This document shows positions 36,010 to 49,888 of a stretch of 64,000 bases of DNA, piece by piece. The position numbers and the translations under genes are program-made. This DNA comes from Lottia gigantea (Eukaryota > Mollusca > Gastropoda > Lottiidae): the NCBI RefSeq assembly GCF_000327385.1, contig NW_008708458.1, forward strand, positions 2,361,401 through 2,425,400. Direction: 5' to 3'. Positions within the stretch are counted from its first letter, which is position 1. Each line of letters begins with the position of its first letter. Under the pieces are notes generated by a model. The model saw only the letters and a program-made list of their open reading frames with translations. It was not told the DNA's origin and ran no database searches.

Positions 36010-39000
36010 GATTATTTCACACCGTCAACTTTTGTTGCTTATTCCATTAAAAATTAATAAAAAATTCTTTATTCTCTGTTAATTCATGGATAAAGAAACA
36101 CGACCATTCTTTTTTGACCGAGTTTATCACACCTTGCCGGTTAAACGAGAGAAAACCTCGGATTTGTTTAATAATTAATAATTCTTGCTTCTTGTCAGCT
36201 CATAATGCACTTCATATTGTCACTTCTAATTGGCTTATTGACTTTTTAATAGCTCACTATAGTCTAGAGAATATCCGCTAAACGTTTAGCATAAATGATC
36301 AATATGATTCTTTTTTACACCTTTTACCCATTTTTTGAGGTAAGTATATTCATTTTCCTTTGTGTTTCCTATATCTTTATTTTAGAATACGATTGCAATA
36401 TGATTGGCTCTTAGAGTTAATGCTCTTCAGAACGAACATCCGATAAACGTTAAAGACCAAACATTTTGTATTATACCTTTGAATAATAAAGTTAATAATA
36501 ATATTTAACTAGATATTGATACATTCATAAACTTATATTATTCTGTTCCACTTCATTAAATACTACATGTTAGGATATTAATCTTCTCAAAGGAACATCC
36601 GCAATAACGTTTATGGCATTAGACTTATAAGCTTCGCATTGTTCTTATGGAAATAACTATAAATGTCCTATCCAATAATATATCGGGTTTCAATTAAGCG
36701 TGTTTATATTATAGCTATCGATACATATCAGCCGATTGTCAAAGATTTAAGTCAATCTTTGCGTTTAGTTTTCAATAATCACCCATAAACAGGTCGGAGA
36801 CGAAGATCGCATCAAAACTTTTCTTGGTGGCAGACCACACAAACTGGCATACCTTCACTTGCGAAAGTTCCTATTATGTCTGTTTATAATTATGATACTC
36901 CATTCTTGTATGTGTTTCATGTTAAACAACGTTTATAATACCCTGCGATATTGTGCTCATATTCCACATTCCGATTATTCAATCTTGCAGTTTCAATCGA
37001 TAAGTGGAATCGTTTCTAAATGAACGAAATTTCACTTAAACAACACTGATGTACAGGGACGTAGCTGCAGAATGTCCACATGCTAGATGTTGTGTTCTTA
37101 GTTCTTCACTTTGAAAGATTCGAATGGTGTTTAAGAAGTCTTTCTAGTAAACGCTCAGCTGATAAGTAATATACACCAATCTGAAACTGTATCACTTTAC
37201 ATCAGCTATTTAAGCACAGTGGTGGCATTTAGAAGCGCAAACCCGATGAAATGTCTCCGCTATATTAATCTTCTTAAGGCCACACATTGCATCCAAGCGT
37301 TCCAGATCCAGATTTCTAGATAAATCGTTTCAAACAGAAATGCTAATCATAGGACGTTTGACGACTCATATGTCACAGTTACGTCAAGAGCATGCCGATA
37401 ATATTTCACAATGTACATCGCTGTATTCATAGTTCTATTCTACTTAACCAATCTAAACAAGTCACTGAGCATTGTCCTTGATGCTTAGAATCATTCCAAA
37501 CAATGGCAAAGATAACAAATATTCTCAGGTTTTTATATGCACAGAAGTTTATAAATACACCCAGAGCATCGAATAATCCAGCCCTCTGAAAGCAACACCC
37601 TGTATGCGAGTTCTACCATACTCCCACAACAATACTATAGTTTGTTTAACTTGGATACATACAGACCACGTGTTTTCCGATACTTCCAGGCTTCTATAGA
37701 ACAGTCCTTACTGTTGTCTTAATACACAGGTAGAAAATCGACTTTGATTGAATCTCAGTCAATACTTAGATGCATCCAACACAATAGAACGTTAGGTTGT
37801 AACATTATCATATTGTCAGTGATGAAATGTTACGTATAGAAGATGCTGAAAACTATTATTCTATGTAGAATGCTTTCAGTTTGTGAAGTAGCGACAGCAT
37901 TGAACTTGGAATCAAGTCGAGAGTCATACTTTTATCCAATTTCATGGACTCGTGGATTAAAATCTGTGTGCATTACTTGCGATGGGAACCAATTGAAAAC
38001 AGCACTTTATCTGGCTGCTATCAAATGTACCGTGTCAAACCTCATCGAAGGTTTCATGTCCACTTGGAATCATACTTGTGAGATTTTGTTTTACATTACA
38101 TCATTACGAATACATGCATCATAATGTAGCTTCACTAAGTACAGGTATTTCGATGTTGATTTCCATGGCCATGTAGTTGTATTCATACATAATTTTCACA
38201 CATTTCAAAGTACGGGAATTAACGATTTTCCTACATGTTCACTTCCTTCCGTCCATCAAGCATTAATGGATCATATTTCCACATAACAGTGCTGACAGTC
38301 AGTAAGTCATATATGTACATCCAATGCTAACATTCACTAGATCCGTATGAGTAATTCATTAGTATAGTAAACAGTCAGTTCCAACCTATTGACTAGATAA
38401 ATGAATATATATTGTACGCTACGAGTATATGATGTAAAGGTTTACTGATAGTTTTAAGTCGATAATCAAAATCCAATATTTTTAATCTAGTTCAAATCAT
38501 ACTATGAAGCTATAATAACACTTGTTCATTTCTACCTGGAGTGGTGTGAAACTCGTTATAGTCCAGTTGGGTTCAGGTCGACTTTGCGAATCGCAAAATT
38601 TGAGGGCAACGGCATTTGAAGACATATTATGTAAGAACAGACTAAATAGGAGGAATGACTCGACCAATTTGCAACTAGCTACATTTGCCACCAGTTGCGT
38701 CGACCATTTGACTGTCAAACATTGAATTTTGCCCTTGATCTGAGCGGTTAGAATCTGCTACCGTAGAGTTCATCGCATTTGATAGTCGATCACTCATTCA
38801 ATATGAACGTTTCGCTCTGCGACGAATTGGATCAATTGGAGTGTGAAAGATTAAACAATCCTCTATTTTTCTACAAATACGGTTGTAAAAGAGATTCTAC
38901 AAGAGAAGTGCTGATTGTCATTTAGATGGTATAAGTAATGTGATCTTTTGTATAAAATAGGATTAAGTATAGAAGCAATTCAATATGTATATCATTACTA

Positions 39001-42000
39001 AATTAACTTGGCGTTTGAAATGCCGACATCATTACCAAGAGAGTATTTCCCTGGTTAAGTGATATATCTACGATGTTAACATGTTTAAAACTGAAATCTG
39101 ATTGAGTCTAAGTTGGTCTCAACTGTCAGCCTCTTGTTATAAAATAATACCTTTACTGTCTAGACTGGAAGCGGATTTCATGTTAATCGGAAAATGTCAT
39201 GTACAGAACAGGTATCAAATATCGTTTTAGAAACGATTGATGTCATTTTATCTCCGTGGTTTATTGGGGAGATGTAAGTGACATCATGTTAGATGAATTA
39301 CTGGAGGTTCCTCTCTATGGTTAGATAAGGTGAAAACACAAAAAGCACCTGCTCAATTCCAGCTTTTGAGACATCTGGGAGCAGCAACATTACCATGATA
39401 AATCGATAAGAATGGAGTATGGGAAATATGCACAAAACGGAGAAAAAGCCCGGAGAGGCAAGTCATGATAAACAAAAGTTTCACAAAATGTGCAAGGTTT
39501 ACAATACTTTTTGCATGGTCCAAAAACATTTGGTGGGCTATCGCTGTCAAAGACATATTTTTCCATCAGAATGAAGTTTGTATTTCATGTCTTTGATCTC
39601 ATTGAATTCAAGCACCATCGAACTATTTCCTAAATAAAAATCTTTTGAATATTTCACATCCATAGCCAGACAAGACAATTCCTTTGTATTTCAAATCAAA
39701 TCGACTATATTCAGTAATAATATTAGGACAATATAATAAAATGTCTGATAAGATGACAATAAACTATGAAATAACGGTATATTATAGTCACTCTGATGTA
39801 ATTAACTGTCATTTTAAATCTAATAAGGAGACTATTGCTTCGTTTAAAGTGATATTCACTTCAATATTATAGCAAATCAAACCGAACAGAATAGAATCAA
39901 GCAAAACGGATAGAACCCATCAACTCTTCGCCTTGTAAAAACTCTGTCTAAAACCCGCTGTCAATACATTTTAAGACCAAAAAAGAGCGTATATGAAGCA
40001 ACTAAACAATGGCCTGTGAGTCAATACTGATATTACTGGATGAAAAATATCAAATCAATCGCTTAGGTTGTCGGAAAGTTTCAAAATGTTCAACGAGCAA
40101 CGTTTAATAGTAACTGTGTGAACAATTACAATCTTAAACGTTGATTTATTATGGTGAAGTCCCAATTGAAACTCTCCATCCAAGAATAATTGTTGAGATT
40201 GTTAGTGATTAGTGTGTCTGAAGTCCATAACAAGATACCCTTACTTCAAAAGCACCACATTACAATTCTGAGATATGGCATCCCCTTGATATGGGTAAAA
40301 TACGTAATACCGTCATAAATGCATTTGTGTTGTATATTAATAATAAGGTAATATTGCCTATCAGTTTATATTGATATACAGTAATTAGAAATAATTTCTT
40401 CAGGCAACCAGAAAACTTCACTTAATCTCTTCACCTCTACATTACACTTCATTTCCGTTACTCAAGAATCCTCATTGACTATTGATGTTCGCTTGAACTA
40501 AAGTTCAACCACGAAATAAATGTCTTGTGTTTGACCACATATTTAATTAACCTGCCTTAACTTAGGATAATGTTACGGCAATTTGCTGTTTTAACACCAC
40601 ACTAGTCGTATATCAACAGCATTATGTTCTGTTATGTGCTACTATATTATAATAGTGTTCAAAAACCGATTTGTATTGGTTCAAGTTTCCAATTGAAGCG
40701 ACGCGGCTCTTCAGAAATCAAATGCAAAACTGTACGGATTGCTTTGCTAACTGAACACGGATAGCTTACTTAAGGCAAAACATTCCTAGAAGCAGAAAAG
40801 AATATTTCCGAGGAAAACGTCTCGTAACCTATTCTATGTTTTTACTGAAAGAGTCAGAAGCTACAGCACATGGGACGATAGATGTACTGGAAAACATTGA
40901 AGAAGTGGACGTACATCTATTTGATCTAAATTCTTGAATGAGCTAAATACAGCCTGCATGTGAAGTATTTTTTCATGTTTCAATTTTCTGAAGTATATTA
41001 TCGGTAAAATGAGTCCTTTTTAAACTGAAAACTAATCATCGCTTATCAATCTACAACAATGAACACTCATAAGGCGATAACGACAGAAATAAACAAACTG
41101 CAGGGTAAATTATGATTAATCTGTAGAATTCAGCTAAACCAGAATTAATTATAAAACCAAGGGCAGATACCAGGTAATAACAGACACGGTTTGACAATTA
41201 AAACACATCCGATTCAGAATAAATTTTTAAAGCTTAACTTAGCTTTGTAATAAAATTCATACCGGAAATTACATACTATTTGTGATAAATGTAGTAGATC
41301 TTGTAAGTGATAGTAATTATTATTAGTTCATACAATGATCACTTATATTGTTATAATGTACTTTATCTGGTTATCAACTATAAAGATGTTCCAGATATAG
41401 TAAGCATGATATGTCAATTGTCAAGGTTATAAGCTAATAATTTATCTGATTGAATACATAGTAACACATAATTAACAAAACAGGTAAAAAAAACATTCGT
41501 TCTTCTATGGTCAAAACCTTGAATACGGCGTGGTTTTTTTTTAACTCTGTAGGTCCGGCTGTATATGTTTAAAAGCAATCCGGGAAGAGATGTGCCAAGA
41601 GGTTTGAACAGCTAATAAACTTTATCCCATCATATGAGCCAGTTATTATCCTTGTACAAATGGGTGTTTCTGTCTTTGTTTCCGACAGGTAACCAGATTA
41701 AATCATCTATAATATTTCGAATAACTAGAATGCATATTCAGAACAATGTGCATTAACAAGATTTGTCTATGGTCCCTCTTTAAGTAATCGTTTTAAAACC
41801 ACGAAATGACCTTTAAACTATAGTCGTTTTTATCAAGCATTTGAAAGAGTAAAATCAATCGTAAAGAAGAAGTAATGGTGTTAAAAGAAGAGACAGACAA
41901 ATGGTTAAAAAATCAACTCGTTTCAAAGATCCCATAAAACTCTCGGTTTAAATCATTACTTTAACAACTCGCAGTCTTTAACACTCGATTATAGTAACAC

Positions 42001-42380
42001 TTCATTGTCGAGTTTCAGCCTTGAAAAGGGTAACATTAAGTTTGGTTATTAACACTGTCTGTGTATAACATTAAAGGGGTTAAAGCATTAAAAATATTCG
42101 TTTCCCAAACTTATTGAGATCTAAAAACTGATGGTGATCAAACTCAGCTGCATGTATGTGCCATTTAATGCATCAACATTGAGCATAAAGCTTAATATAA
42201 ACGTCACTGAAGTCTCAATTTCAGTATCCATATCCATGATTGACTACATGATATGGGTAATATGGGTACATGGGAGACAGAGCATAGCATCATAACCATG
42301 ATACCGGCATGGGTCGAGATGATACCATACTTTTCATCCCGGTTTAACCCGTTTTCTGTCAATGATGTAGGTAAGAGGGG
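36010..42380. other. No supported gene
   Basis: AT-rich throughout. Frames of 60-93 codons occur on both strands without splice or composition support. The 36.0-36.8 kb part has many TAAT/ATTA cores that could be regulatory, but conservation would be needed to say so. Confidence 0.4.
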
Positions 42381-42602
42381 CTGACATGTAAAAGTGTTTA
42401 TTCGTTCAGATCGGACAATAAACCGAGGTTCCTTGTGCTACAGCTGTGTACGTTAGAGATCCCTCGATCGAAAAAGAGTAGGCTAATGCCACTGTCCTTG
42501 CAAAATTTCCCTCAATGCACACTGTATAGCATTGGGTGTCTTATTTAGCCCACATGGTGCAGAAAAGTAGGACGTAATCTCCATTTATTTCATTTTCATT
42601 TC
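42381..42602 (+). mobile_element. Retroposon family copy C (SINE or LINE 3' end)
   Basis: This is the best-preserved copy. It includes CAGATCGGACAATAAACCGA, GTTCCTTGTGCTACAGC, AGAGATCCCTCG, GAGTAGGCTAATGCC and GGTGCAGAAAAGTAGGACG, followed by an ATTTC-repeat tail. The order of these blocks is repeated in copies A (26205-26590) and F (53849-54060, opposite strand). The GGACAATAAACCGAGGT-type block resembles a motif widespread in marine-invertebrate repeats, which I recall but cannot check. Confidence 0.65.
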
Positions 42603-43338
42603 AAAACCATGCTATACTTGACGTGAATCATAGCATGTATTGCTCTCGATTCACGAAATATACAAAAAAAAGACGAATGAGACCTAATACTTAAGTTCCT
42701 GATAATGATTTTGGAAGCTTCAGAATATTTTACAATCATTGAATAATATGACGGTTAAGGCTATCAATATGTCGCACTGTTGAAAAAGAAATCTGTTAGA
42801 AACTAGACAAACACTGCATAATTTCGTTCTGATATGGTGTTATTGGAGAGAGATTGAGAATGCGATCAATATAGCTGAAAACTAAGTAAATAAATATAAA
42901 TAATTCAAACTAATAATAATCACTAACAATAAATGATCAATTAATTCATCCTCTGGGGAACCAAAATATATTCCCAGGTCCCAGCGGTATGCTTTTAATC
43001 ATATATATAATCATTATATAGAGTCACCAGCCATTTATTCCATGCCTAACTTTATCTCCATGTTAAAATCAATTTTCTATATTCTTTGAATATAGATCGA
43101 AGAAGAAATAGACCAGAACGAAAGAAACAACATTTATTAGTTTGCACTGATAACAACCTAAGTCCACCCAGATCCTGTTGACATTGCCCTTTTGTGGAGT
43201 GTGGCTATACATTTGCAGCTTGGTTAACTGGAATAATGAGAAAGATGCACTTGCCACTTTTACTGGTCGTGGTTTCTAACATGTTAAAGTCCACGTTAAC
43301 TGCTAATTTTAAATAATTGAAGATGTTTTCTTATGTTG

Positions 43339-43610
43339 CGGGCACACGAACAGTAATGTCGCCGATTTTATGTCACAGATGCGAATTTTAGTAAAATTTG
43401 ACATTTGTCCGACAAGATTGTCGCGTTGTTGACAGGATTTATAATATCAAACCAGTTTGATTTTTGTCGCCGATTGTTTAATCATCTGCAATACAAATCG
43501 TCATCATCCAATCATATTCATTTTTCTTTTTATTGCATGATCCGCAAGTGATCATCGACGTATTGGAAAACGAACGACTTGAGAAGTTGTCTTCTCGTGT
43601 GAACGAAGCC
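43339..43610. mobile_element. Possible MITE with CACACGA inverted ends
   Basis: GGGCACACGAACAG near the left boundary and, inward from the right, GGCTTCGTTCACACGAGAAG share CACACGA, and the interior has repeated TGTCGCCGAT and CGACAA motifs. End similarity is limited and no target duplication is clear. Confidence 0.28.
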
Positions 43611-44364
43611 GGTCAAAGAGTGAAACTCTTGACAAGACTCTTGTGGGCGACAAATGGTTTACTCTAGGCGTCAAACGGATTAATCAAAAGTTGCAAGAGG
43701 TGGAGAATTCGGGAAGACATATACCGCAGAAGATAAAAGTTTTCGGGCTGTTATACACAAAAATTCTATCGTAAAAGTTAAATTGGTTTATCTTACGGTA
43801 TCTATACTAATAACGAAACAGGAACATATCAATTGCAAATAATTATGTTTCTGATAAGTCCATCACAGTACAACGTCACCAGCAAGTTGATATTCTTACT
43901 AAGCCATAGTGCTATACTATACTCTATTCAGTTCTAGCTATATAGAATTTTCTAAATTAATATATTTCACGGTTCATGTTAGCCGTCAATCATATTTTAG
44001 CTTTTATTAACTATTATATTGTCTTATTGTTTGATTTCCTTCTGAATTCATCTTAATTCAACCCTAGTGACTCTCGTGATAGTGTTTTAGTAGAGCACGA
44101 TACGCTTGTTAACCTAGTTTGATAAAATAAAATTCTCAGTTTGAACATTTTTATTTTGAATACTTAAATTCTTGAAAGCAAAAATTCATTTAAGAATTCC
44201 TCTGGGAGTATTCATTTCATAACTTCATAACATTATCTTTCATATCTGAAATGTCAGAGAACACCTTGTCACCAGTTATACCATGGTAAATTTTGCTGAT
44301 TCTACGTGTTCAATAAGAAGAACTAATTGTTCATTTTGGATACTCAGTGGTCAGCTTTCAGTGC

Positions 44365-44758
44365 TACTCGCCGTCTGGGTCATTCTGTAATCTGAGATTA
44401 TCTTATAATAACAATATCTTTTGATCATTTATTGTATTCAGACAGATTGACTCGGAATCAGGTGATGGACCTACCACGATCGTGGTCTTCAAAGTACCAC
44501 CATTTTGTTAGTCTGGACGTTGTCGCCTTATGGTAGATAGACAACGCCACACCGAATTTCGGGACTTTGTAGTCAACCCCAAGTTTTATCTGTCGCCTGG
44601 TTCATTCCATGATTTAATAGTATTTTTTGGTAATTCATTATATTCATGCAGATTAACATAGTTCCTGCTTTGATCATGGACGTTAAAGGTTCGCCAGTTT
44701 GTTATATAGTTTGGACATTGGTGCCTTATGAAGGAAAGACAACACCATGCCGTGAGTT
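44365..44758. repeat. Diverged tandem duplication, offset about 198 bp
   Basis: GTCTGGGTCATTC..., ATTGTATTCAGACAGATT, TTTGTTAGTCTGGACGTTG and CGCCTTATGGTAGATAGACA+ACGCC reappear in order as GTCGCCTGGTTCATTCC, ATTATATTCATGCAGATT, TTTGTTATATAGTTTGGACA and GTGCCTTATGAAGGAAAGAC+AACACC. Roughly a quarter of positions differ. Confidence 0.65.
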
Positions 44759-45170
44759 AGTAAGTTGACGTGAAATGAATGTTTTTTTCCACCAAATGTA
44801 TATGCCGAACATTTATATCATCTTAATTGCAATCAATAAGAGGCAATTAAATTGGAAATTGGACGTCATTTTCAACCAATGGTAAAGCTTGTTATATGTG
44901 TGAATTTCAAACGTTTCGACGTTTTTCCATTGGTTGTTTCTCCTTTCATGTGTTACTGTTAGCGTGAGAAGTATCATCGGGTCAGGTACGAAGACCAAAA
45001 TACGGAAACCAACAATTTTAACCGTGTAGACATGACTTGAGATCTCAAGGTTGGAAGGAATGACAAATTCAGAAGATTGTTGTGTAAAGTGTGTTATGTT
45101 GACAGTAAACCTGTTGTTTTATACCTGTAATAACTTCTTGAGACAGATTACAGGTATTACTATATGGATT

Positions 45171-45274
45171 GAATAGGAGATTTCAACATAGTTAGATTGG
45201 TTTGGAAGTTGGTGTTACTGAACACAATGAATATGGGATATCGACATAGTTAAATTGGATTCAGTTTGGAAGTG
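45171..45274. repeat. Tandem duplication, 58-bp offset
   Basis: GAATAGGAGATTTCAACATA+GTTAGATTGG..TTTGGAAG is followed by GAATATGGGATATCGACATA+GTTAAATTGG..TTTGGAAG. Two diverged copies. Confidence 0.6.
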
Positions 45275-45954
45275 AACCAAAGAGGTCATCCAACTGCTAG
45301 GACGGTTCGTTTTCTAGTTTTTGTGGAACAATGATGGTAAATATGGATAACTAAAGTCACCAGACCAGACATTCGGTGTTTCTGTGAGATTTTTTCGACT
45401 AACTTTTCGGAAGCTCAAGTCCACGTCCCTGGTATTTATGTAAGAAAACGCTGTAGCAATCCAGAACACAAGTCAATGAAAGTATAACTGAAAACATTTT
45501 CAATTTCTTTTTATACAACTCCTAGCTTCTTCAAATACCCAGCTCTCTCCAATGATATTTTACAGAGCAGGTTCATAGAAGACAGAGACGAAAAATACTA
45601 AACAAAATGAGCTTGATTGTAAATCTGAATCTTGACAAATTTCAATTTAATTTTATTGCCAAACTCGAAACAAAAATTCAATTTTCAAATTTGTCTTTCG
45701 AAATGAGGAATTTCTCGCAACATAACAGAATAATGTAATAAACGTGGACAAAAAGTGAAAGTGGAATGAAACTTAATTAAAGTGGGATATTTCAGAGAGA
45801 AAAAAAAACCGCGAGTGAATTAATCTACTGGATAGAGATTTATAGTTCAATGTTATTGTTTCATCATTTCTCGAGATCAATTTAGTTTGCCTCATAAACT
45901 ACAATCAGAGACAACATCTCTCTCGGGAACCGCGCACTTGTCAACTGGCGGGAA

Positions 45955-46303
45955 ATATAACCTAACGTCTTAATCAACTTGGATGCCCATTGAAGAACAT
46001 ATAATTTTTCCTTCATGGGGTTCTTCTTCTGTCACCTGCGAAAAAAGTAACACAGATTCTGTTTCACATCAACACGTCTGTCTTGAGATATAACCTAACG
46101 TCTTAGTCGATGTGGATGTGCCTTGAAGAAAAAAGAATCATCCTTTCATGAGGTACTGCTTTGGACATTCTCAAAAGATATAACACAAGGATTTTGTTAC
46201 ACACTAACATGTCTTAGTAACGTAGGTGTCCGTTGAAGCAAATAGAATAAATAATTCTTTTGGGGTTTCTTCTTTTGACATCATCAAGCGTCCGTCTTGA
46301 GAC
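45955..46303. repeat. Tandem repeat, about 110-133-bp unit, 2.8 copies
   Basis: ATATAACCTAACGTCTTA occurs at 45955 and 46088, and a diverged third copy (TAACATGTCTTAGTAACG) starts near 46205. Each unit then has TTGGATG/GTGGATG/TAGGTG, CCTTGAAGAA, TTC.TTC.GGGGT and ACGTCTGTCTTGAG blocks in the same order. Confidence 0.7.
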
Positions 46304-46930
46304 CCCACAGATTTGTGAGTATACACTACAAATAACCGTTCTCACTCAAAGTTGTAGGGGTGAGTTTTTGTTGATGAATAATCCTCAACTACAATTTGAA
46401 GGCAAATTGTGACATCCAAAGAAATGATGGCTAGGTAAATGAATTTGCTGATAAAGATAAACGTTAACTGATTCATTGGGTACTGGAAAAAGGAAATCGA
46501 AGGTCTCACAGCATTGTCAAAAGAAGTAACGCTTGTGGGTGAACTGGCAAAATCGGAATCTTTTTCGAAGATAAGGGTCATAGATTTATTACGGTGTAAT
46601 AGGCCTCGAATGTTTCAACAACCGTGATATAAATCACATTTAAGAAAAACAAGATAGGATAGAAGTAATCAAGGCAGGGATTTAAACTGCAGCAACTTGA
46701 CTAATCCCTCCAACTTAGTTTGATAGTATTGGATAATGACAGATGTATTTTTTAAGTTCCCAATAACAAACTAAATTAAAGCAGCGATTTACTTGAATAT
46801 CCTTGTATCTAAATGTATAATTATATATTAATGAGAGACTAAACAGAGGACGTGAAAATTCACATAGCAATGCACTATGTCTTTCTAAATCTATTCAATC
46901 GAGATTTATTCAGCTCATACTGCAATTCTT

Positions 46931-47180
46931 AAAACATTGTGAATTATGAAACAAAGGAGTTGTATACCATAAGCAGATGATTACAATGTAAAATGTTGAA
47001 ACGTTGTGTATAATAAAACCCAGGAGAAGTATGCCATAAAAAATGAAGATGATAATGTAGATTTTTGAAACGTTGTAAACTTTAAAACCGGGAGTAGTAA
47101 ACCATATAACTGAAGATGAATATGTAGATTGGTATAACGTTTTGTATGATAAAATCCATGAATAGGATCCCATAAAAACT
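46931..47180. repeat. Tandem repeat, 67-69-bp unit, about 3.7 copies
   Basis: The landmark AACGTTGTG/AACATTGTG/AACGTTGTA/AACGTTTTG recurs with its C at 46935, 47002, 47071 and 47138. Each unit continues with an AAAACC..GGAG.AGTATACCATA-like segment and GATGA..ATGTA. Copies differ by several substitutions. Confidence 0.75.
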
Positions 47181-47199
47181 GTTCCTTCATTTTGAATTT

Positions 47200-49880
47200 A
47201 TGGATGTCAAATTTGACTTGTTTGTAATTTGGTATTAGGACAGATATAGCACAACACTTCCATCAAAGAGAGAAGAAAAGGTTTTAAACGAGGTATATCC
47301 GGTACTTCAGTCTAGGGTATGATATAAATTCTATGGAAATAGAATGGTTTTTAATACTGAGTGGTTAGTTCTGATGATAAAACACAATATTAAGTGGTCT
47401 AGTTTGAATTATAACACACAAATCAACAATAATCGCTTTAGTTTGCGTCCAACTCTCATCTCGACGGCAGGTAAACGTGATTTATACTGTAACAGTCTTT
47501 CTGTAAGTGTTTTGTCAATTTCAGGTCGAAATTAAACGTTAATAAGTTCTTGTAGAACATTGATCTGCGTTACGGTCTGTTCTACTCCAGCAATTACGTC
47601 TTGTTGTACTGCTATGATGGACAATCTAACTAAGTCCAAAATATGAACATTGTCAATCCAACAATCGTCCTGTCGTATGCACGAATGGGTCTATTAGTTA
47701 TGATTTTTTAAGTGCTAGACAGTTAAATGAAATAAATCCTAAATTTTGTAGACAAAAAGTTAATGCATATCCCAAATTTGCATGAGGAATGAGGATACAC
47801 GTTTATTTAGATCTAACATCTATCAAGTAAATTAAATAATATTAGAAGAAAGCTCCTATTAGTTTCCTAAAGGATCTATAAACCTTGAATTGCTTCTTAG
47901 TTTTTTCTAACAAGATTTGATTTTTCGTGTCAATTTGACACTTGATCATTATTAATAAAATTACCATGGCAACGAAACAAACAACAGATTATTCTACAAA
48001 AACATCAAATTTCAACAATATTGGATTTGCTATCAACCTTGTATTGAGTAATATTAAGCTCTATCTGAAATTCTATATGACAAAGGTATAAGCTCTGCTT
48101 TGGGATATGTATACTAAATCATCAGGATCTATAGAAGATCTATAGGATAATAGAAAATTTTTTCATCCCTTTACGGCCATGTGCTTTGTGCAATACTGTA
48201 CAATCAAAATCTCTTATAAGGGAAATAAAATTAATGGAGTTTTACGTCCTACTCTTCTGCGCTATCAAAAGGGAAGTATGAACAAGCTACACGATAACAA
48301 GAAGTGTTAAAACATTATCTCTTCTGTACCGAAATTGCACACAGTGTTACATTGTAAAATCATTCTTGCGTTTTCCATTAATGTTGATATTAGTATTGGG
48401 AGTAATCATGATTTTATAAAATTCATTTGCGTAATATTCAGATTTTCAAAATAAGAATACCGTAATATTTCGAAATATACCAAGTTAATCGGCGCTTTAA
48501 AATAAAAATCCAGTGATTTTCTATAACTACTACAAACAAAATTTAATGTCGAGAATGACAGTATCCTGAAAGCGTTCATGCTCCGAATAAGATTTGTGAG
48601 ATATTCCATGTTTGTACAAGAGATATGTATTGTATGAAATATAATTCAGATCCAGATGGAACATCATCAATTGATGATCAAGCATAAAGTTGACAGATTC
48701 CAAATCGACGGAAAATAATAAAGATCGCTGATCGGCATATGACGCCTTTTATGTCCTTGTAATTCAACGTAAATCATTGTACGGAACACCTTTATAAAGA
48801 TAGCAGACCATCAAGTGCTGATCAAAACATATTTTCTGAAACCTGTTGTCACACCTATTATTGAATAACATTACAAAAGAACTAAAAATTCGTTCCTCAA
48901 ACTTCATAAAATTCGTTACGTTAAAAACTGAGAATGTGGTATTGTAAAAGAAATTTGACTTAAATTTGATAGAATAAGATGTTTGTTGATTAAAAGTTTT
49001 ATTGATACTATGACGACTATAGCATCAATAGTCATCTCAAACAGAGAAATCAAAGCAAAATGGTGCATGGACCTGGTGTTGCTAGTTAGTTGACTAATGA
49101 TCGAATGACTAATGAAAGACAGAAGGCTAAATAATGTTGATTGACATGCAATAAAAACATGTACAAATTCCAATTAAAGAAATGGATTCCTTTCTTCCAT
49201 GTTGCAGATTTTATAATTAAAGTTGTTGTGAGAATATTGATTCTATGTTGTCATAGTAACAGTATTGTTATTTGAAAGTTTTTATAACTTTTATTACTCA
49301 GTATATGTATCTTTTTTTTCAAAAATAATACGCTGAATAATTACAATAAAACTTGATTGTTGGTTTTTATATCAGTTTCTTTTATTCCCGACATCTAACC
49401 TTTCAAACAAAACGTAGAACAATGGGAAGAACAACTTCTTTTCATTTGCTGAAAGATTTTTAAAAAAATAAAGCATTTGACATGACATTTGTGCTGGTTG
49501 ATAACAACTGAGATCTTTTGTGATGCATGTATTTATAATTTCAACTTGAAAGACGTTGTTGTTTTTGATCTTCAAACAAATGCCAATGAATTTGATAGAT
49601 AAGTTTAATGCTCAATAAAGGTTTGGATAATATGAAAATCATCGATAGAAGACTGTCTTGGTGATTTCCTTGACAACTCAAGCATCTCAATAGTCAGAAA
49701 GCTTTCAGCGGCCAGATGGGGACCGCACATATATTAAGGGCGGGAAAAGGTCGACAACCAAAAAGTGTTACCTGAAAGATGCACATGGATTTATTGCATT
49801 GTCTGTATGTTCTATAGACATAAAAATGCTAACTTATATTTAGTTTACAAACTATACCAAATTATTTTCAACATTATGTT
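47200..49880. other. No supported gene
   Basis: Very AT-rich. The only feature seen is the 42-bp retroposon 3' fragment at 48221-48262. Confidence 0.45.
48221..48262 (-). repeat. 3'-end fragment of the retroposon family
   Basis: On the minus strand, GCGCAGAAGAGTAGGACGTA and AAACTCCATTAATTTTATTT match the last bases of copy C closely. Upstream similarity is lost, as expected for a 5'-truncated retrocopy. Confidence 0.55.
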
Positions 49881-49888
49881 CGATTTTT

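Noticed and set aside
45944-45953. GGCGGGAAA as an E2F site
   Set aside because: A single short motif at the edge of a tandem repeat with no associated promoter or gene.
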